Source: CAZCTC01 sp964501335 (GTDB lineage: Bacteria; Chloroflexota; Anaerolineae; B4-G1; SLSP01). From it: a stretch of 57,620 bases of DNA. Location: positions 1 to 57,620 of the forward strand of contig CAZCTC010000050.1 of the NCBI GenBank assembly GCA_964501335.1. The letters are read 5' to 3'. Positions 9,601 through 17,701 of this stretch are shown in pieces. Both the position numbers and the translations under genes were made by a program. Numbering within the stretch: position 1 is the stretch's first letter; every line of letters starts with the position of its first letter. A model generated the notes under the pieces. The model saw only the letters and a program-made list of their open reading frames with translations. It did no database searches and was not told the DNA's origin.

Positions 9601-11388
9601 CCGGCGCTGACCAATACCAGTGCAACCGTTCGGCTCTATTACCTGACCGAAGAACTCGCGGGCCATAATCCGGCGGATCTGGGACTCTGGCAGTGGCGCT
9701 CGATCAACTGGCTGGTGCTCGGCGCCACGCGCGGCACCCTGCCCGGCGGCGGCTATGTGGAAGGCCCTACCTCCGTCTGGGGGGCGACCGCTCCCCTGGC
9801 CATAGCCGAGCCAACTCCGCTGCTCACATTCACCAAGGCGGTCACGCCGATAAGCGGCGTGCCGTATCACGGCGTGGTGACCTACACGCTGATCATGAGC
9901 AACACCGGTCTTGCCGGTGATCCCCGCGCCGGTCTGACGGATACGCTTCCCGCCCAGGTAACCTTCGGCCAATGGCTGGCCCAACCGGGCGGCGCAGTGG
10001 TCAACGGCAACACCTTGAGCTGGGCCGGGCTGCTGACGCCAGGCACGGCCTTGACCTTCAGTTTCACGGCGACGCAAACCGGCGGCTACGGCGAGGTAAT
10101 CACCAATACCGCCTGGTTCAGCGGCACACAACAACGCGGCAGTGCCACGGCGGCTTTCCAGGTGAATCCGGTCTACACCCTGACGGTGGGCTTGAGCGGT
10201 AACGGCTCCGGCACCGTCACCAGCATTCCGGCGGGAATTAATTGCGGCACATCCTGCGCGGCGCCGTTTGAAGCGGGCACACCGGTCACGGTAACGGCTA
10301 CGCCTCTACCCGGCTCGTCGTTTGCAGGCTGGAGCGGCGCCGTGGCGACCACGACGAATTCATTGCGCGTGTGGCTGACCGACACGCAGCAGCTCACGGC
10401 GAACTTTACGTTGAATGCCTACCCGTTGACGGTCGATGTTGTCGGTCAGGGGCAGGTGACCCGCGTCCCCAGCCAGGCTACCTATCTGTACGGCCAGATC
10501 GTCACGTTGACAGCCACGCCGATCGGCGGCTGGTATTTCGGCCAATGGAGCGGCGACGTCGACGGCACCCTCACACAAACGCAGGTGTTCATCGATGGAA
10601 ATAAAACGGTCACGGCGACCTTCCTGGCTGTTCCGCCCAGTTACTACACATTGACTATGGCCCTGCTCGGTAGCGGCGTGCTCACGCCGGGCGTCGGTGT
10701 CCGGCAATATCTCTCCGGGACGGTGGTGCCGTTAAGCATAACGCCGTCGCCGGGGTGGGACTTTGTCGGCTGGAGCGGCGCCGTAACGGGGTTGACCAAT
10801 CCCACACAGATAACCCTGGATGCCAATAAATCTGTCACCGCGACCTGTATCCAGATCCAGTATATCATCACGCCGACGGCCGGGCCGGGCGGGAGCATTA
10901 CGCCTGCGACGCCCCAGACCGTAACGTATGGCGATCATGTGACCTTCACGATCACACCGGATGCTAATTACTCTATCGCAGATGTGGTTGTAGATGGGCA
11001 AAGCGTAGGAGCCGTCAGCCACTACGCCTTCCTCAATATTACGACCAGCCATACCATCACGGCGGCGTTTACGTCGACCTGTCTGGCCGTGCAAGGGCCG
11101 GGTTTCACCTTCACTCCGCTGCAACCGCATGGAAATGAGCCTGTGCAATTCACCGGTGCCGTATTGACCGGCACTCCCCCTCTCGCCTATGCCTGGGCTT
11201 GGGGCGACGGCACACCCGGCGGTGCAGGCACTACGATCAGCCATGCTTTCCCGTTCACTGCCACCCCGCAAACGTATACGATCACAATGAACGTTAGCAA
11301 TAGTTGTTCCGGGCCCCTGGCCGTTGTGCAGACGCTTACCGTCATGCCCCGGTGGGTTTTCCTGCCGTTGGTATTGCGGAATCGGTAG
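3646..11388 (+). CDS. Giant secreted multidomain subtilisin-like protease
   Basis: The 2580-residue protein starts with a signal peptide (about 1-25) and has GGAG 8 bases before the start ATG. Domains in rough order: an N-terminal beta domain with GFPFHYRGV and SSQGFVGLG (about 60-280); a DUF11 domain (285-385); a Kelch-like propeller (about 520-835); a carboxypeptidase-regulatory-like fold (840-925); a propeptide-like region; then an S8 peptidase domain with the full triad Asp1140 (SMDTG), His1185 (HGSHTVG) and Ser1376 (GTSMAAPH). These are followed by DUF11, a LamG/concanavalin-like domain (about 1590-1795), another DUF11, four InlB-B-type repeats with GWSG or QWSG motifs (about 2180-2480) and a PKD domain. 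The C terminus WVFLPLVLRNR is the tail typical of Chloroflexota surface proteins. I infer a cell-surface or released protease with glycan- or protein-binding appendages. The substrate is unknown. Confidence 0.93.
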   Translation: MMRTLRLVNVFVIAGLLLGLVPIQAARLPSQPPPPQTTTGVPAAVANIFRPASPAPEPVKVQAAVIPSFATVKTGYLFSSTVLTYSAITGFVSGGDADFLLGANIGFPFHYRGVTYTDLTISSQGFVGLGSALQSYCQPPPINIPAAACNNLLVPLGAAVRGNPGGGVVKRTLGTAPNRVYVVQWQNYRFKDAPIDSESFNFQLRLYETSDVIEFVYGPFTKNSTERSVQVGLRGDDIADYQLRTTDSDWSNSTGDSSLSAMMHLGPAVFPTTGLTYAWTPVPLPDLTASTKTAPVAAPPGVPLTFTVRVANVGHFTATATLLDPIPTDVTYTVGSVACSTGACSYDGGIPAIRWNGNVAPFTTALVTYTVDITGIPWAMTVTNTATISDPLMTTPVTVSAVSMSGYATRPVVLTPNSFNFTGCNDGSSQTREIMLLNNTNQADTFDLTYALTEPALGSVTGPPTATLLYGQAVSLPVTLTINTCIPAGVEIAGQIRAAARASAYSDTAVFTKPLVSEPFWTSVPNSKPAWGGSGFPHDGCTAQNADGQWVTYLIGDLYSGSSLNGFMAYNHATNTWFAPGAANTPAQRYAAAWVYDSESNLCYLTGGANNTSPGTGTYNDAYRFDPVANVFTGLGNFTAARNFHTSWVGRIAGEKYLCVGTGINSTGTLTSTQCYTLSQTAPGLWAPENGTITATSPTAPYGAADGVLHATTGDQFWYVGGSVNDSATSAAYYWDSADRAWHSAGIATLPRYRVGGDFVNGDYYFVGGSLVDFNHTNTVMRAHFDGIRWVWTQLANMPNSRMDNIANAGGGALWSVDGYGASSTGYVDKLNICPVCAEHGWLTGRIYDYDGSRPPVTPYTLTLMPGNKTVQLDATGAYTIELVPWEYHLTAFAAGYPQPVTATLQIQDGVTVTRDFVLPRPKAMLNTTTVTASLYVINDPVSVTRLLTLTNLGSLPLTYRFVEFQPAQQRLARASLPEPTVITDSAPLFIEPALAAAMKTQGSSGYVITLRQRPDLSPAYRMNWHDRGWFVLEMLQKVATSSQAQVRAYLDKQGVAYQSFWIDNLIVVEKSSRATFKALQSFPEIASLRTIPQPGLIAAQPTGAVKNPQAVEPNLTHINANLAWAQGVTGTGVVVGSMDTGVRYTHQALVNQYRGNLGSGVFDHNYNWFDPYTLSASPYDSGIHGSHTVGTMVGDDGAGNQIGVAPGAQWIACQAFTPTATLAGLLQCGQFMAAPTDTSGQAPNPDKRPQIVNNSWGDCLLPGYYFPWFDGVLDAWLAGGLYPVFANGNSDVNCPVSGLGKVNTPAASPRVTAVGALGRADGTLASYSLWGPTNETDTWNPLGYPNLKPQVAAPGTNRSAGGDSDTGYVDLFGTSMAAPHVAGVVALMWSAAPCLVGNYTDTESLLMQTAVPALTPGYPGSPWDGPGGVPNQATGWGEVDAQAAVNAARTYCLYNWNPWVSESPARGVVSPTAQVPVKVIFTCAYSDTLKSQPLQSHLLLADNDPIDQQIALTLECRSGPSLRLAQTGPLTAASGALIPLTLTVSTVGNFSGTAVLTEVLPTGLRYAGALTATAGTPWESNNVIHWSYTYPRPQLHLPLDEISGTTLFADAGGYGNHGACTGNCPVAGVTGTLGRAVWFSDTTAPIVVTDATSLRNVGFTLSAWFTWDRLGTSDVNFITGKGMTNLELHTGGGAGVNGLRFVPAGYPNTSLDALNVITTGWNHVAAAYDGSSAYLYVNGRLAASRTITSSNDLLSDTTPFYLGRRSDGTYGFAGKLDDVRLYNRILSPAEIASLAAGQSATPPAVVTITLAARLGGSEYTWLGGAGTAWDTAANWSTAALRTTATLGWDLAQVGAEHSITPTGAPGFHDQATVPGGAPTYPVLNVNAGVNALTIQPGGAVTVPAGLTLTVESLLINSGTLALQRMLTGATDFHVYNQGLTTTLYYGAQITPDGALGPTWVTFQGDANCQTGAPLDGVRRCVHITPALTNTSATVRLYYLTEELAGHNPADLGLWQWRSINWLVLGATRGTLPGGGYVEGPTSVWGATAPLAIAEPTPLLTFTKAVTPISGVPYHGVVTYTLIMSNTGLAGDPRAGLTDTLPAQVTFGQWLAQPGGAVVNGNTLSWAGLLTPGTALTFSFTATQTGGYGEVITNTAWFSGTQQRGSATAAFQVNPVYTLTVGLSGNGSGTVTSIPAGINCGTSCAAPFEAGTPVTVTATPLPGSSFAGWSGAVATTTNSLRVWLTDTQQLTANFTLNAYPLTVDVVGQGQVTRVPSQATYLYGQIVTLTATPIGGWYFGQWSGDVDGTLTQTQVFIDGNKTVTATFLAVPPSYYTLTMALLGSGVLTPGVGVRQYLSGTVVPLSITPSPGWDFVGWSGAVTGLTNPTQITLDANKSVTATCIQIQYIITPTAGPGGSITPATPQTVTYGDHVTFTITPDANYSIADVVVDGQSVGAVSHYAFLNITTSHTITAAFTSTCLAVQGPGFTFTPLQPHGNEPVQFTGAVLTGTPPLAYAWAWGDGTPGGAGTTISHAFPFTATPQTYTITMNVSNSCSGPLAVVQTLTVMPRWVFLPLVLRNR

Positions 11389-11397
11389 CTGGACCAG

Positions 11398-11430
11398 CCC
11401 TCCCCAGCGCGCAAAACGCGTTGGGGAGGG
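11398..11430. terminator. Hairpin after the giant protease
   Basis: Arms 11398-11411 and 11417-11430 (CCCTCCCCAGCGCG with its complement, one G-T pair) around CAAAA. There is no T-run after it. It starts 10 bases after the stop codon and probably ends or stabilises the transcript. Confidence 0.55.
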
Positions 11431-11536
11431 AAACAGATGTCCACCTTTTCGGCCAGGAGGTCAATCCCGAGACCTGCGCCATCTGCAAATCAGATCTCTG
11501 TATTACGTTTTACGTTCCATAACGCCTTCACACAAC

Positions 11537-11570
11537 AATTCAGGCGAGCTGCAAGCAGCTCGCCTGAATT
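11537..11570. terminator. Bidirectional hairpin between convergent genes
   Basis: A perfect 15-base-pair stem (11537-11551 with 11556-11570, AATTCAGGCGAGCTG and its complement) around CAAG. It lies between the stop codons of the plus-strand protease gene and the minus-strand galactosidase gene and is symmetrical, so it can act on both strands. Confidence 0.7.
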
Positions 11571-11591
11571 AATTTCCAGGAAACCGTTTCT

Positions 11592-13130
11592 CTACAAAAT
11601 CAGCCCCTTGAACTGATCGAAATGCACATCCCGTCCGTCGATGGTGAAATGGAAGCGCCCCTTCCGTTCGACCAACGGATTGAACTCCAGGAAAGCTTTC
11701 AACGCCTCCCGCTCCGCCGGATCCATCCAGTAGGGCAGATCCGAGGTCGCCTTGAACCCGGACACCAGCGCCAGATCCTGGATCGCCTGCATCTGCTCGG
11801 GACTCAATAAATTGTAGCGAGTACGGAAATAGGCCACATCGGGATCGGTATGCACCAACGACCGCAGCCACAAACGGTGCAGCGAAGCGCGCAGCGCATT
11901 CAGCGCCGACGGGCAGGAAATATCGTGCAGATAGAAACTCCGATCCTCGTTATCCCAGAACGGCGCGACATCCGGCCCGATCCGCATCGCTTCCGCCAGT
12001 CCCAGCGTCGGCAGGATCACCGCCCCGCAGGCCAGCAGATAAGTATCCAGCCCCATCTCACGGCGGATCAGGGTCAATGCCTGTCGATAGGCCTCCTCAC
12101 GCCGCACCGTCTCCGAACGCACCCCGGGCAGCGCCCCGGCATAGAGGAAATCCAGCTTGAGGTAGGTATAGCCCCACCCCACCACCTGCCGGATCAAAGC
12201 CGCCAGCCAGGACTGAACTTCGGGCAGGGTGGTATCGAGCGCATAATAAAAATCGCCCCAGTTATGCCCGGCCAGAACCAGCTCGCCTTTTTCATCGCGC
12301 AGCAGCCATTCCGGATGCTCACGGAAAAGCCGGGCCGTCGGCCGCACAATCAACGGAGCCAGCCACAACCCCGGCGTGAACCCGGCCTCGCGGATTCGGG
12401 TTGCCAGCGCCGCCATCCCCTCCGGGAACTTCTCATTGGCCTCCCAATCGCCCATATCCTGCTGCCAGCCGTCGTCGATCTGGAAAACATCGAAAGGCAA
12501 ACCTTTGACCCCATCCAGCGTCCGCACCAGCATGGCTTCCGTAATCCCGGTATAGGCGCTGTACCAGCTGCACCAGACCCGCGGCGCCGCGCCGTCCCCC
12601 CGCCGGCCGAAACACTCGGCCAGTTTCGCGGCATAACGCTCAAAAACCACCGTCTCTTCACCATAAGTCAAAAACCAGCCCTGAGGATTCCCGCTTAAAA
12701 CAGCCGGCTCATGCTCGTGATCGTGATCGTGTTCCCCGGCGCCGGGCGCCTCTTCATAAAAGCCGCGGATAAAATCGCGATCGGCTTCCACCCTGGCCCC
12801 CAGATCCAGAGCGCCCAACAGCAGCACCCGTCCATCCGGACCTTCCAACGCCCCTACCCAGCTCCCCCCGTGGAATGGACTTCCCATCCAGGCAGGATCG
12901 TCGATCTGCGGGCGATGTTCAGGCGGCTCCGGCAGAACCAGCGGAGTACGCAGGCTCGTCCAGCCCGTCGGGCTCCAGGATTGCCAGCCATGCTTATAAA
13001 AACGGGTCTCGCCGAATGGATGCAACAAGGCGACCTGCTCGCCGTTCAGCCAGTAGCCCCCTTCGACCGGCATAACAGCCGCCGCACGAATCGCCAGAGA
13101 CAGACCTTCCAGGTTCAGTGTCCATTCCAT
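11592..13130 (-). CDS. Alpha-galactosidase, GH36 family
   Basis: A 512-residue glycoside hydrolase that releases terminal alpha-galactose (or related residues) from oligosaccharides. The beta-barrel landmarks of GH36/GH-D are all present: WCSWYSAY (187-193), the FQIDDGWQQDMGDW motif (216-229), the nucleophile Asp327 in YLKLDF and the likely acid/base Asp387 in RIGPDVAPFWD. No signal peptide is seen, so it is probably cytoplasmic, acting on imported sugars. No sugar transporter is adjacent. An unusual His/Asp/Glu run (EHDHDHEHE, about 133-141) sits in a loop of the N-terminal beta domain and could bind metal. GGAGGG lies upstream of the ATG at 13130. GH36 members also include raffinose synthases and N-acetylgalactosaminidases, so substrate is tentative. 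Confidence 0.88.
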   Translation of the reverse strand: MEWTLNLEGLSLAIRAAAVMPVEGGYWLNGEQVALLHPFGETRFYKHGWQSWSPTGWTSLRTPLVLPEPPEHRPQIDDPAWMGSPFHGGSWVGALEGPDGRVLLLGALDLGARVEADRDFIRGFYEEAPGAGEHDHDHEHEPAVLSGNPQGWFLTYGEETVVFERYAAKLAECFGRRGDGAAPRVWCSWYSAYTGITEAMLVRTLDGVKGLPFDVFQIDDGWQQDMGDWEANEKFPEGMAALATRIREAGFTPGLWLAPLIVRPTARLFREHPEWLLRDEKGELVLAGHNWGDFYYALDTTLPEVQSWLAALIRQVVGWGYTYLKLDFLYAGALPGVRSETVRREEAYRQALTLIRREMGLDTYLLACGAVILPTLGLAEAMRIGPDVAPFWDNEDRSFYLHDISCPSALNALRASLHRLWLRSLVHTDPDVAYFRTRYNLLSPEQMQAIQDLALVSGFKATSDLPYWMDPAEREALKAFLEFNPLVERKGRFHFTIDGRDVHFDQFKGLIL

Positions 13131-13463
13131 TGATTATCCCTCCGGAAATTTTTTTATATTTTCGCCCCCCAGGGCATGCGAAAATACACCTTTCATCTGT
13201 TTTGAAAACAGGCCGGGGCCCGCCCGCATATCCCCCCGCTCCCCTATCCGGCAACTGAAATCCATGCGCCGGTAGCCCCCAGCCTTGTAGCGTCCCGCAA
13301 GAGATATTTTCCCCGTGAGCAGCGACGCGCGGAAGGGAGATTTATTTTTATTCATATTTTCGGCGGCTTCAGAAAGCCGCCGAAAATATGGGCTTTTTTC
13401 CCAGCCTGACCGCACATGTCGTTGTTTGTTAAGGAGAAGGCACGCACATTCCCCAGCTCTTTT
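13131..13463. repeat. Intergenic repeat mosaic A
   Basis: No gene. The recurrent module TAGCGTCCCGCAAGAGATA...CCCCGTGAGCAGCGACGCGCGGAAGGGAGA (about 13288-13340) precedes hairpin copy 2. The rest (13150-13285) is GC-rich and without clear coding signal. Confidence 0.6.
13353..13390 (+). repeat. Interspersed hairpin repeat, copy 2
   Basis: A perfect 17-base-pair stem (13353-13369 with 13374-13390) with loop CAGA and core GGCGGCTT/AAGCCGCC, followed by GGCTTTTTT. The arms read CATATTTTCG and CGAAAATATG, where most copies have ATGTTTTCG and CGAAAACAT: the difference is compensated on both sides. Confidence 0.9.
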
Positions 13464-14444
13464 TTAAATATCCAGATAGCCCGTTAACGCCGTCTTCAAT
13501 TCCTCAAACCGGGTATAGGTCAGCAAATGTTCCTTCTCCGGCATCTCCATCGTCCGACCCCGCAGATATTTGATCAGATGCTTGCGGAACTGCACCACAC
13601 CCTCGCGTTCCCCGTAAAAATCCACCATCCGGCTCAGGTGATCCAACATCAACGGCAGCCGCTCGGAAAGCGATACGGTATTGATATCCCGCCGGCTGAA
13701 GATCCAGGGATTGCCCACCGCGCCGCGGCCGATCATCACTCCATCGCAGCCGGTCAACCGTTTCATCCGGTCGATATCGGCCACGTGATGAATATCGCCG
13801 TTTCCCAACACGGGCACCCGCACCGTCTGCTTGACCTCAGCAATCGCATCCCAATCGGCCGGCTCGCTGTACACCTGCCCCCGCGTCCGGCCATGAACCG
13901 CAATCAATGAAACGCCGCTCTCTTCCAAAATCCGCGCCACCTCTCGATGGTTGCGCAGCGTCCGCTCCGGCCCCAACCGGATCTTGGCGGTCACCGGCAC
14001 CTGCAATACCTGCACCAGCCGGGATACAATCCGTCCGACCAACGCCGGATCAGATAGCAGCGCCGATCCCGCCCCTTTGCCGACAATACGGGAAATCGAA
14101 CAGCCCAGATTCAAATCGATGATATCGGGCCCCAGCGCTTCCGCTCGCCGCGCCGCAACTTCAAGCTGATCCACATTGTTGCCGAAAATCTGAAAAACCA
14201 CCGGCCGCTCCGCCGGGGCAAATTTCAACAGTTTGTAGGTCCGATCGCTTTCGTAGAGCAGACCGTCGGCTGAAACGATTTCCGTATAACTCAAGGCGGA
14301 GCCGAAAGCCCGGGTAATGCCCCGGTAAGGCATATCGGTAAAACCCGCCATCGGCGCCATGATCAGATCTCCATACACCGGTATCTCCCGAATCCGAAAA
14401 ACCGGCTCTTTTATAATGCAATCCAAGGCTTCCATGTTGTCCAT
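13464..14444 (-). CDS. dus: tRNA-dihydrouridine synthase
   Basis: A 326-residue FMN enzyme that reduces uridine to dihydrouridine in tRNA. The TIM-barrel signatures are present: APMAGFTDMPYR (30-41), QIFGNN (85-90), and the active-site motif NLGCSISRIVGKGAGSAL with the catalytic Cys115. The usual Pro after that Cys is Ser here. The phosphate-binding VLGNGDIHH and GVMIGRGAVGNPWIF motifs follow. The length and motif set fit the bacterial DusB-like group. The start is tentative, because only a weak AGGA precedes the ATG at 14444. It is flanked by repeat mosaics on both sides, so it is probably transcribed alone. Confidence 0.9.
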   Translation of the reverse strand: MDNMEALDCIIKEPVFRIREIPVYGDLIMAPMAGFTDMPYRGITRAFGSALSYTEIVSADGLLYESDRTYKLLKFAPAERPVVFQIFGNNVDQLEVAARRAEALGPDIIDLNLGCSISRIVGKGAGSALLSDPALVGRIVSRLVQVLQVPVTAKIRLGPERTLRNHREVARILEESGVSLIAVHGRTRGQVYSEPADWDAIAEVKQTVRVPVLGNGDIHHVADIDRMKRLTGCDGVMIGRGAVGNPWIFSRRDINTVSLSERLPLMLDHLSRMVDFYGEREGVVQFRKHLIKYLRGRTMEMPEKEHLLTYTRFEELKTALTGYLDI

Positions 14445-14515
14445 TCACTGTCTATCCTGAAAATAGCCCCGTCTAAGGTGCGACGCACTGGATGGGTAGA
14501 GAGAATTTGTTTTTT

Positions 14516-14539
14516 GGGGGATTTGCGCGCCAATCCCCC
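14516..14539 (+). repeat. Interspersed hairpin repeat, decayed copy
   Basis: GGGGGATT (14516-14523) pairs with AATCCCCC (14532-14539) around TGCGCGCC. It looks like a copy of the GGGGATTTG subtype that lost the right half of its core and its CAGA loop. Confidence 0.6.
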
Positions 14540-14778
14540 CTTCCCTTTTTTGTTACTTGCATCAGCAGGCGCTTTCTTAAGCCCTGAAGGGGCGATTCAA
14601 GTAAGCCCAGGGTTTCAACCCTGGGAAACCCGCACCGCCAATCCGTTTTCATCTTTCGGGGTGCCGCCCCCCGCATGGCGTTCTGTCCTGAAAAAAGCCC
14701 GGCTTTATAACATCCCGCACCGGGCGCTTTCCCTTTAAGATACGCCGCACGTGATGGGGGGAGAGAGTTTTTTTGTTG

Positions 14779-14814
14779 ATGTTTTGATGCGCATCAGAAT
14801 GCGCACCAAAACAT
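14779..14814 (+). repeat. Interspersed hairpin repeat, copy 3
   Basis: A 16-base-pair stem (14779-14794 with 14799-14814), loop CAGA, core GCGCAT/ATGCGC, one A-C mismatch. It is preceded by GAGAGAGTTTTTTTGTTG and followed by AGGCTTTTCCAGAGCCGCCC. Confidence 0.88.
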
Positions 14815-15003
14815 AGGCTTTTCCAGAGCCGCCCCGGCGACGATCTTTAAGCCCTCCCCCTCACCTCCATGCCGGCGGCGCATCTTTACAAAGAATCTCC
14901 TCAAAAGCGCGCTGCAAGAGAAGAATTAAAAAATCTCCTCTCTTCTTCTCTGTGTTCTCTGCGCCTCTGTGGTGAAATCTCTTCTTTTCATCCTTCAGGC
15001 AGC

Positions 15004-16770
15004 CTACACCTCACCGATCCGCTCGACCCGCTCCAATACCAGCATCGGCGGCACAATCGCACAGGCCGCCGCCAGCAGCCCTCCCAACAACAACGCCACG
15101 AGCTGCCCCATCCAGACCTCAAATCCCATCAGCTCGGCTGCAATCGGAGGCCCGAACAGAAAGACAGACGACAATCCCATATAGACCATGCTGGCAATCG
15201 ACGCAAGACAGCCGGAACCGGGATTGACCATCTGCTGAGGATTCACCCAATCCAGCCTCACCCCGGCCACACCGAAAGCCACCGTGATTCCCAACAGCCC
15301 CGCCATTGAAATCGCAACGGCCACCAGACTGAACATCAGCAGCGCCGGATTGCCCTTCTGCACAATCATCATAATCATCAACAACACCCACCCGATCACC
15401 ACGGCGGGAATATAGCCCACCAAAAACTTGGAAACCAACAGATTCCGCGTGGAAATGGGAGCGGTCTTCAACAGCCAATACTGCTTCCCCTCCTGAGAAA
15501 ACCCGATCATCGCAATGCGCGAACCGATCGACCATCCCATAAAGAGGGCCAGAGCTACCGACCCATAAAAAGCAAGTTGAGAAAAAATCTCCCCGGCGGC
15601 CCGAAAATCCGGCAGGGAGCCGGAACTCCCGAAACGGCCGGAACCGCCCCGCGAAAAGATGACCGCATAGATCACCACAAAAATCACCGGCGTGACCAGT
15701 TGCGAAAGGCTGCGCAGATCGCGCCGAAACATCAAAGAATCCTTATACACAATTCCTCGAATCTGCGCCGGAATCCAGCGCAAAAGATTCCGGCCCGCTT
15801 CCGAGCGACTTTCATCCTGCGCCGTCGCCGCCGGACGATTACGCCGGCCTCGCCGCAGCGCCACGCCCTGCATCTGGGCCCAGCCGTTGTAATAAACGCG
15901 CTCCGCCGTCGTCAGGGCCACCATAAACAGGCCGCCGGTCAACGCAATCGACAATCCCAGAAAGAGCAAGGCAAACAGCCAGTTTCCCTCGCCCAGGGCC
16001 ACCAGGCCCCGCCCCGGCCAGGCCAGCGGCAGCCAGGGTGAATTGAACTGCGAAAGCGCTGAAAGGCTCTGCACGGCCTGGGTTTCATCCACATCACTAA
16101 ACCGGAGCAACTGCCCGGACTGAGTACAAATCATCGAAAAGATCGCGCCGAAAAAACCCAACACTTCAGCCACCCGCCGCGCCGGCACAAATCGTGCCAC
16201 GCCCATCACCAGCAAACTGGCAAGCCCGGCGGCCGCAGCCGCCAGCATCACCAGCATCAAAATCACAAAGGGATAATAAAGGAAGAAATACTGATTGGCC
16301 GCCCCCAATCCAAAGAGGATCGGCAACCCGAAAAGGCTGATCAGAGCCAGATTCGGCAAAATCGCCTCCGTGAGCTTGGCTACAAAAACCGCCCGGATCG
16401 GCACCGGCGCCGCCAACAGGAAATCGATATCGCCCGAAAGGTAAAGGGACTGGAGCAGCACCCCAAAACCGGTCATCAAAATGACCACAAAGGCTCCCCC
16501 CAGGGCCAGCGCCGGAATACTTTCCTGGAAAGCCGCAAAATCGCCATACTGCTGCACTTCCGGCCGATTGATCAACCCCATCAAAGCCCAGCTGCCGGCG
16601 AAAACCCCCACGAAAACGCCCAACAGGAAGAGGCCCAACAATCCATACAGCACCTTACGCCCCGGTTTGGCATTAACGATCCCGCGAACCATCAGCCAAA
16701 AGCGCAGACTCAACAGTTTCCAGACATAATGCCACAACGGGAACTGACGCTCCCCATCCGCAGCGCTCAT
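15004..16770 (-). CDS. ABC transporter permease
   Basis: A 588-residue integral membrane protein with about a dozen hydrophobic segments in two halves, separated by a charged stretch (QMQGVALRRGRRNRPAATAQDES) around the middle. It should form the membrane channel of an exporter with the ATPase encoded just upstream. I place the start at the ATG at 16770, because it overlaps the ATPase stop codon as ATGA, a normal translational-coupling arrangement; a longer frame reaching 16926 lies inside the ATPase gene and is unlikely. The architecture resembles large permeases of ABC-2 type exporters. The cargo is unknown and no substrate gene is adjacent. Confidence 0.85.
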   Translation of the reverse strand: MSAADGERQFPLWHYVWKLLSLRFWLMVRGIVNAKPGRKVLYGLLGLFLLGVFVGVFAGSWALMGLINRPEVQQYGDFAAFQESIPALALGGAFVVILMTGFGVLLQSLYLSGDIDFLLAAPVPIRAVFVAKLTEAILPNLALISLFGLPILFGLGAANQYFFLYYPFVILMLVMLAAAAAGLASLLVMGVARFVPARRVAEVLGFFGAIFSMICTQSGQLLRFSDVDETQAVQSLSALSQFNSPWLPLAWPGRGLVALGEGNWLFALLFLGLSIALTGGLFMVALTTAERVYYNGWAQMQGVALRRGRRNRPAATAQDESRSEAGRNLLRWIPAQIRGIVYKDSLMFRRDLRSLSQLVTPVIFVVIYAVIFSRGGSGRFGSSGSLPDFRAAGEIFSQLAFYGSVALALFMGWSIGSRIAMIGFSQEGKQYWLLKTAPISTRNLLVSKFLVGYIPAVVIGWVLLMIMMIVQKGNPALLMFSLVAVAISMAGLLGITVAFGVAGVRLDWVNPQQMVNPGSGCLASIASMVYMGLSSVFLFGPPIAAELMGFEVWMGQLVALLLGGLLAAACAIVPPMLVLERVERIGEV

Positions 16771-17549
16771 CCCAGCACCTCGGCAATTTCTGCATACTCC
16801 GCCCCGCCGGTCAGCGTCAGGAAGATATCTTCCAGGCTTGATTCTCCCTGGCCCAACGACCGCAGACTCTCCATGGTCCCCATCGCCACCAGCTGTCCCC
16901 GATTGATAATTCCAATCCGGTCGCACATCCGCTCGGCGATCTCCAGAATATGGGTCGAAAGGAATACCGCCGTCCCGCGATCCGCCATCTGCCGCAAAAT
17001 ATCCTTGATCAGCCGGGCCGAACGGGGATCCAGCCCCACCGTCGGCTCGTCAAGCACCAGCACCTTGGGATCGTGCATCAACGCCGCCGCCAGGGCCGTC
17101 TTCTGACGCATCCCATGGCTGTATGAATCGATCGTATCGTCGGCCGCCTCCGTCAAGGCAAACAGCCGCAGCAACTCCTCAATCCGATGCTTCACCTGAT
17201 AGCGCTCCATCGAATAGAGATCGCCGACAAACGAAAGCAGCTCGCGCGCCGAAAGCTTGGGATAGAGATTGGGTTCATCCGGCACATAACCGCAGATCGC
17301 CTTGGCCTGCAACGGCTGTGTCTGCACATCAAACCCGCCCACCTTGACCACACCCGAAGTCGGCCGCAACAATCCCACAATCGACTTGATCGTCGTCGAC
17401 TTCCCGGCCCCGTTCGGCCCCAAAAAGCCAAAAACCTCTCCATAATAAACATCAAATGTAATGTTTTCAGCCGCTACTTTATCCCCGAAACGCTTGGTAA
17501 ACCCCTGGACATCGATCCCGGGCAATTGAGCTGTCTGGTCTGATTGCAT
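16767..17549 (-). CDS. ABC transporter ATP-binding protein
   Basis: A 260-residue ATPase with Walker A GPNGAGKST, the Q-loop, the signature YSHGMRQK (in place of LSGGQ), Walker B VLVLDEPTVGLD and the switch histidine in STHILEIAE. This signature form and the following C-terminal helix (ESLEDIFLTLTGG) are typical of ABC-2 drug, lipid or antibiotic exporters of the CcmA/NatA class. It drives the permease encoded by the overlapping downstream gene. AGGAGGGGAGGATC lies just upstream of the ATG at 17549. A GC-rich hairpin (GCGCGGG 17575-17581 with CCCGCGC 17592-17598) sits in its leader. Confidence 0.92.
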   Translation of the reverse strand: MQSDQTAQLPGIDVQGFTKRFGDKVAAENITFDVYYGEVFGFLGPNGAGKSTTIKSIVGLLRPTSGVVKVGGFDVQTQPLQAKAICGYVPDEPNLYPKLSARELLSFVGDLYSMERYQVKHRIEELLRLFALTEAADDTIDSYSHGMRQKTALAAALMHDPKVLVLDEPTVGLDPRSARLIKDILRQMADRGTAVFLSTHILEIAERMCDRIGIINRGQLVAMGTMESLRSLGQGESSLEDIFLTLTGGAEYAEIAEVLG

Positions 17550-17701
17550 ATGATCCTCCCCTCCTATAAAAGAAGCGCGGGCCTTGCAGAACCCGCGCCA
17601 AGTATAGCACAGCTTAAAAGTTTAGGGTCTGTAAATTGATAAGTTCCCGAATTTTCAGGGAAAACGCTGTAAAAATCGAAAAGCTATTCATTTACGACCC
17701 C

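Larger units (their letters stand above)
14445..15003. repeat. Intergenic repeat mosaic B
   Basis: No gene. In order: module GCGACGCACTGGATGGGTAGAGAG with a decayed hairpin (14516-14539); the module GCCCTGAAGGGGCGATTCAAGTAAGCCC with CAGGGTTTCAACCCTGGG (about 14581-14627); TTTCATCTTTCGGGGTGCCG (14648-14667); ATCCCGCACCGGGCGCTTTCCC and ATGGGGGGAGAGAG before hairpin copy 3; CCAGAGCCGCCCCGGCG after it; and a CTCTGCGCCTCTGTGGTGAAAT element (14941-14985). Confidence 0.7.

Noticed and set aside
8989..10134. Long antisense frame in the giant protease gene (381 codons) and similar ones in the NRPS gene
   Set aside because: They are mirror frames of GC-rich coding sequence, with Arg/Gly/Ala-rich products, no Shine-Dalgarno and no domain motif. 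The sense frames are clearly the real genes.
15004..16926. Longer 640-codon form of the ABC permease
   Set aside because: The first 52 codons lie inside the ATPase gene and look like its mirror in another frame. The ATGA overlap at 16767-16770 is the natural start.
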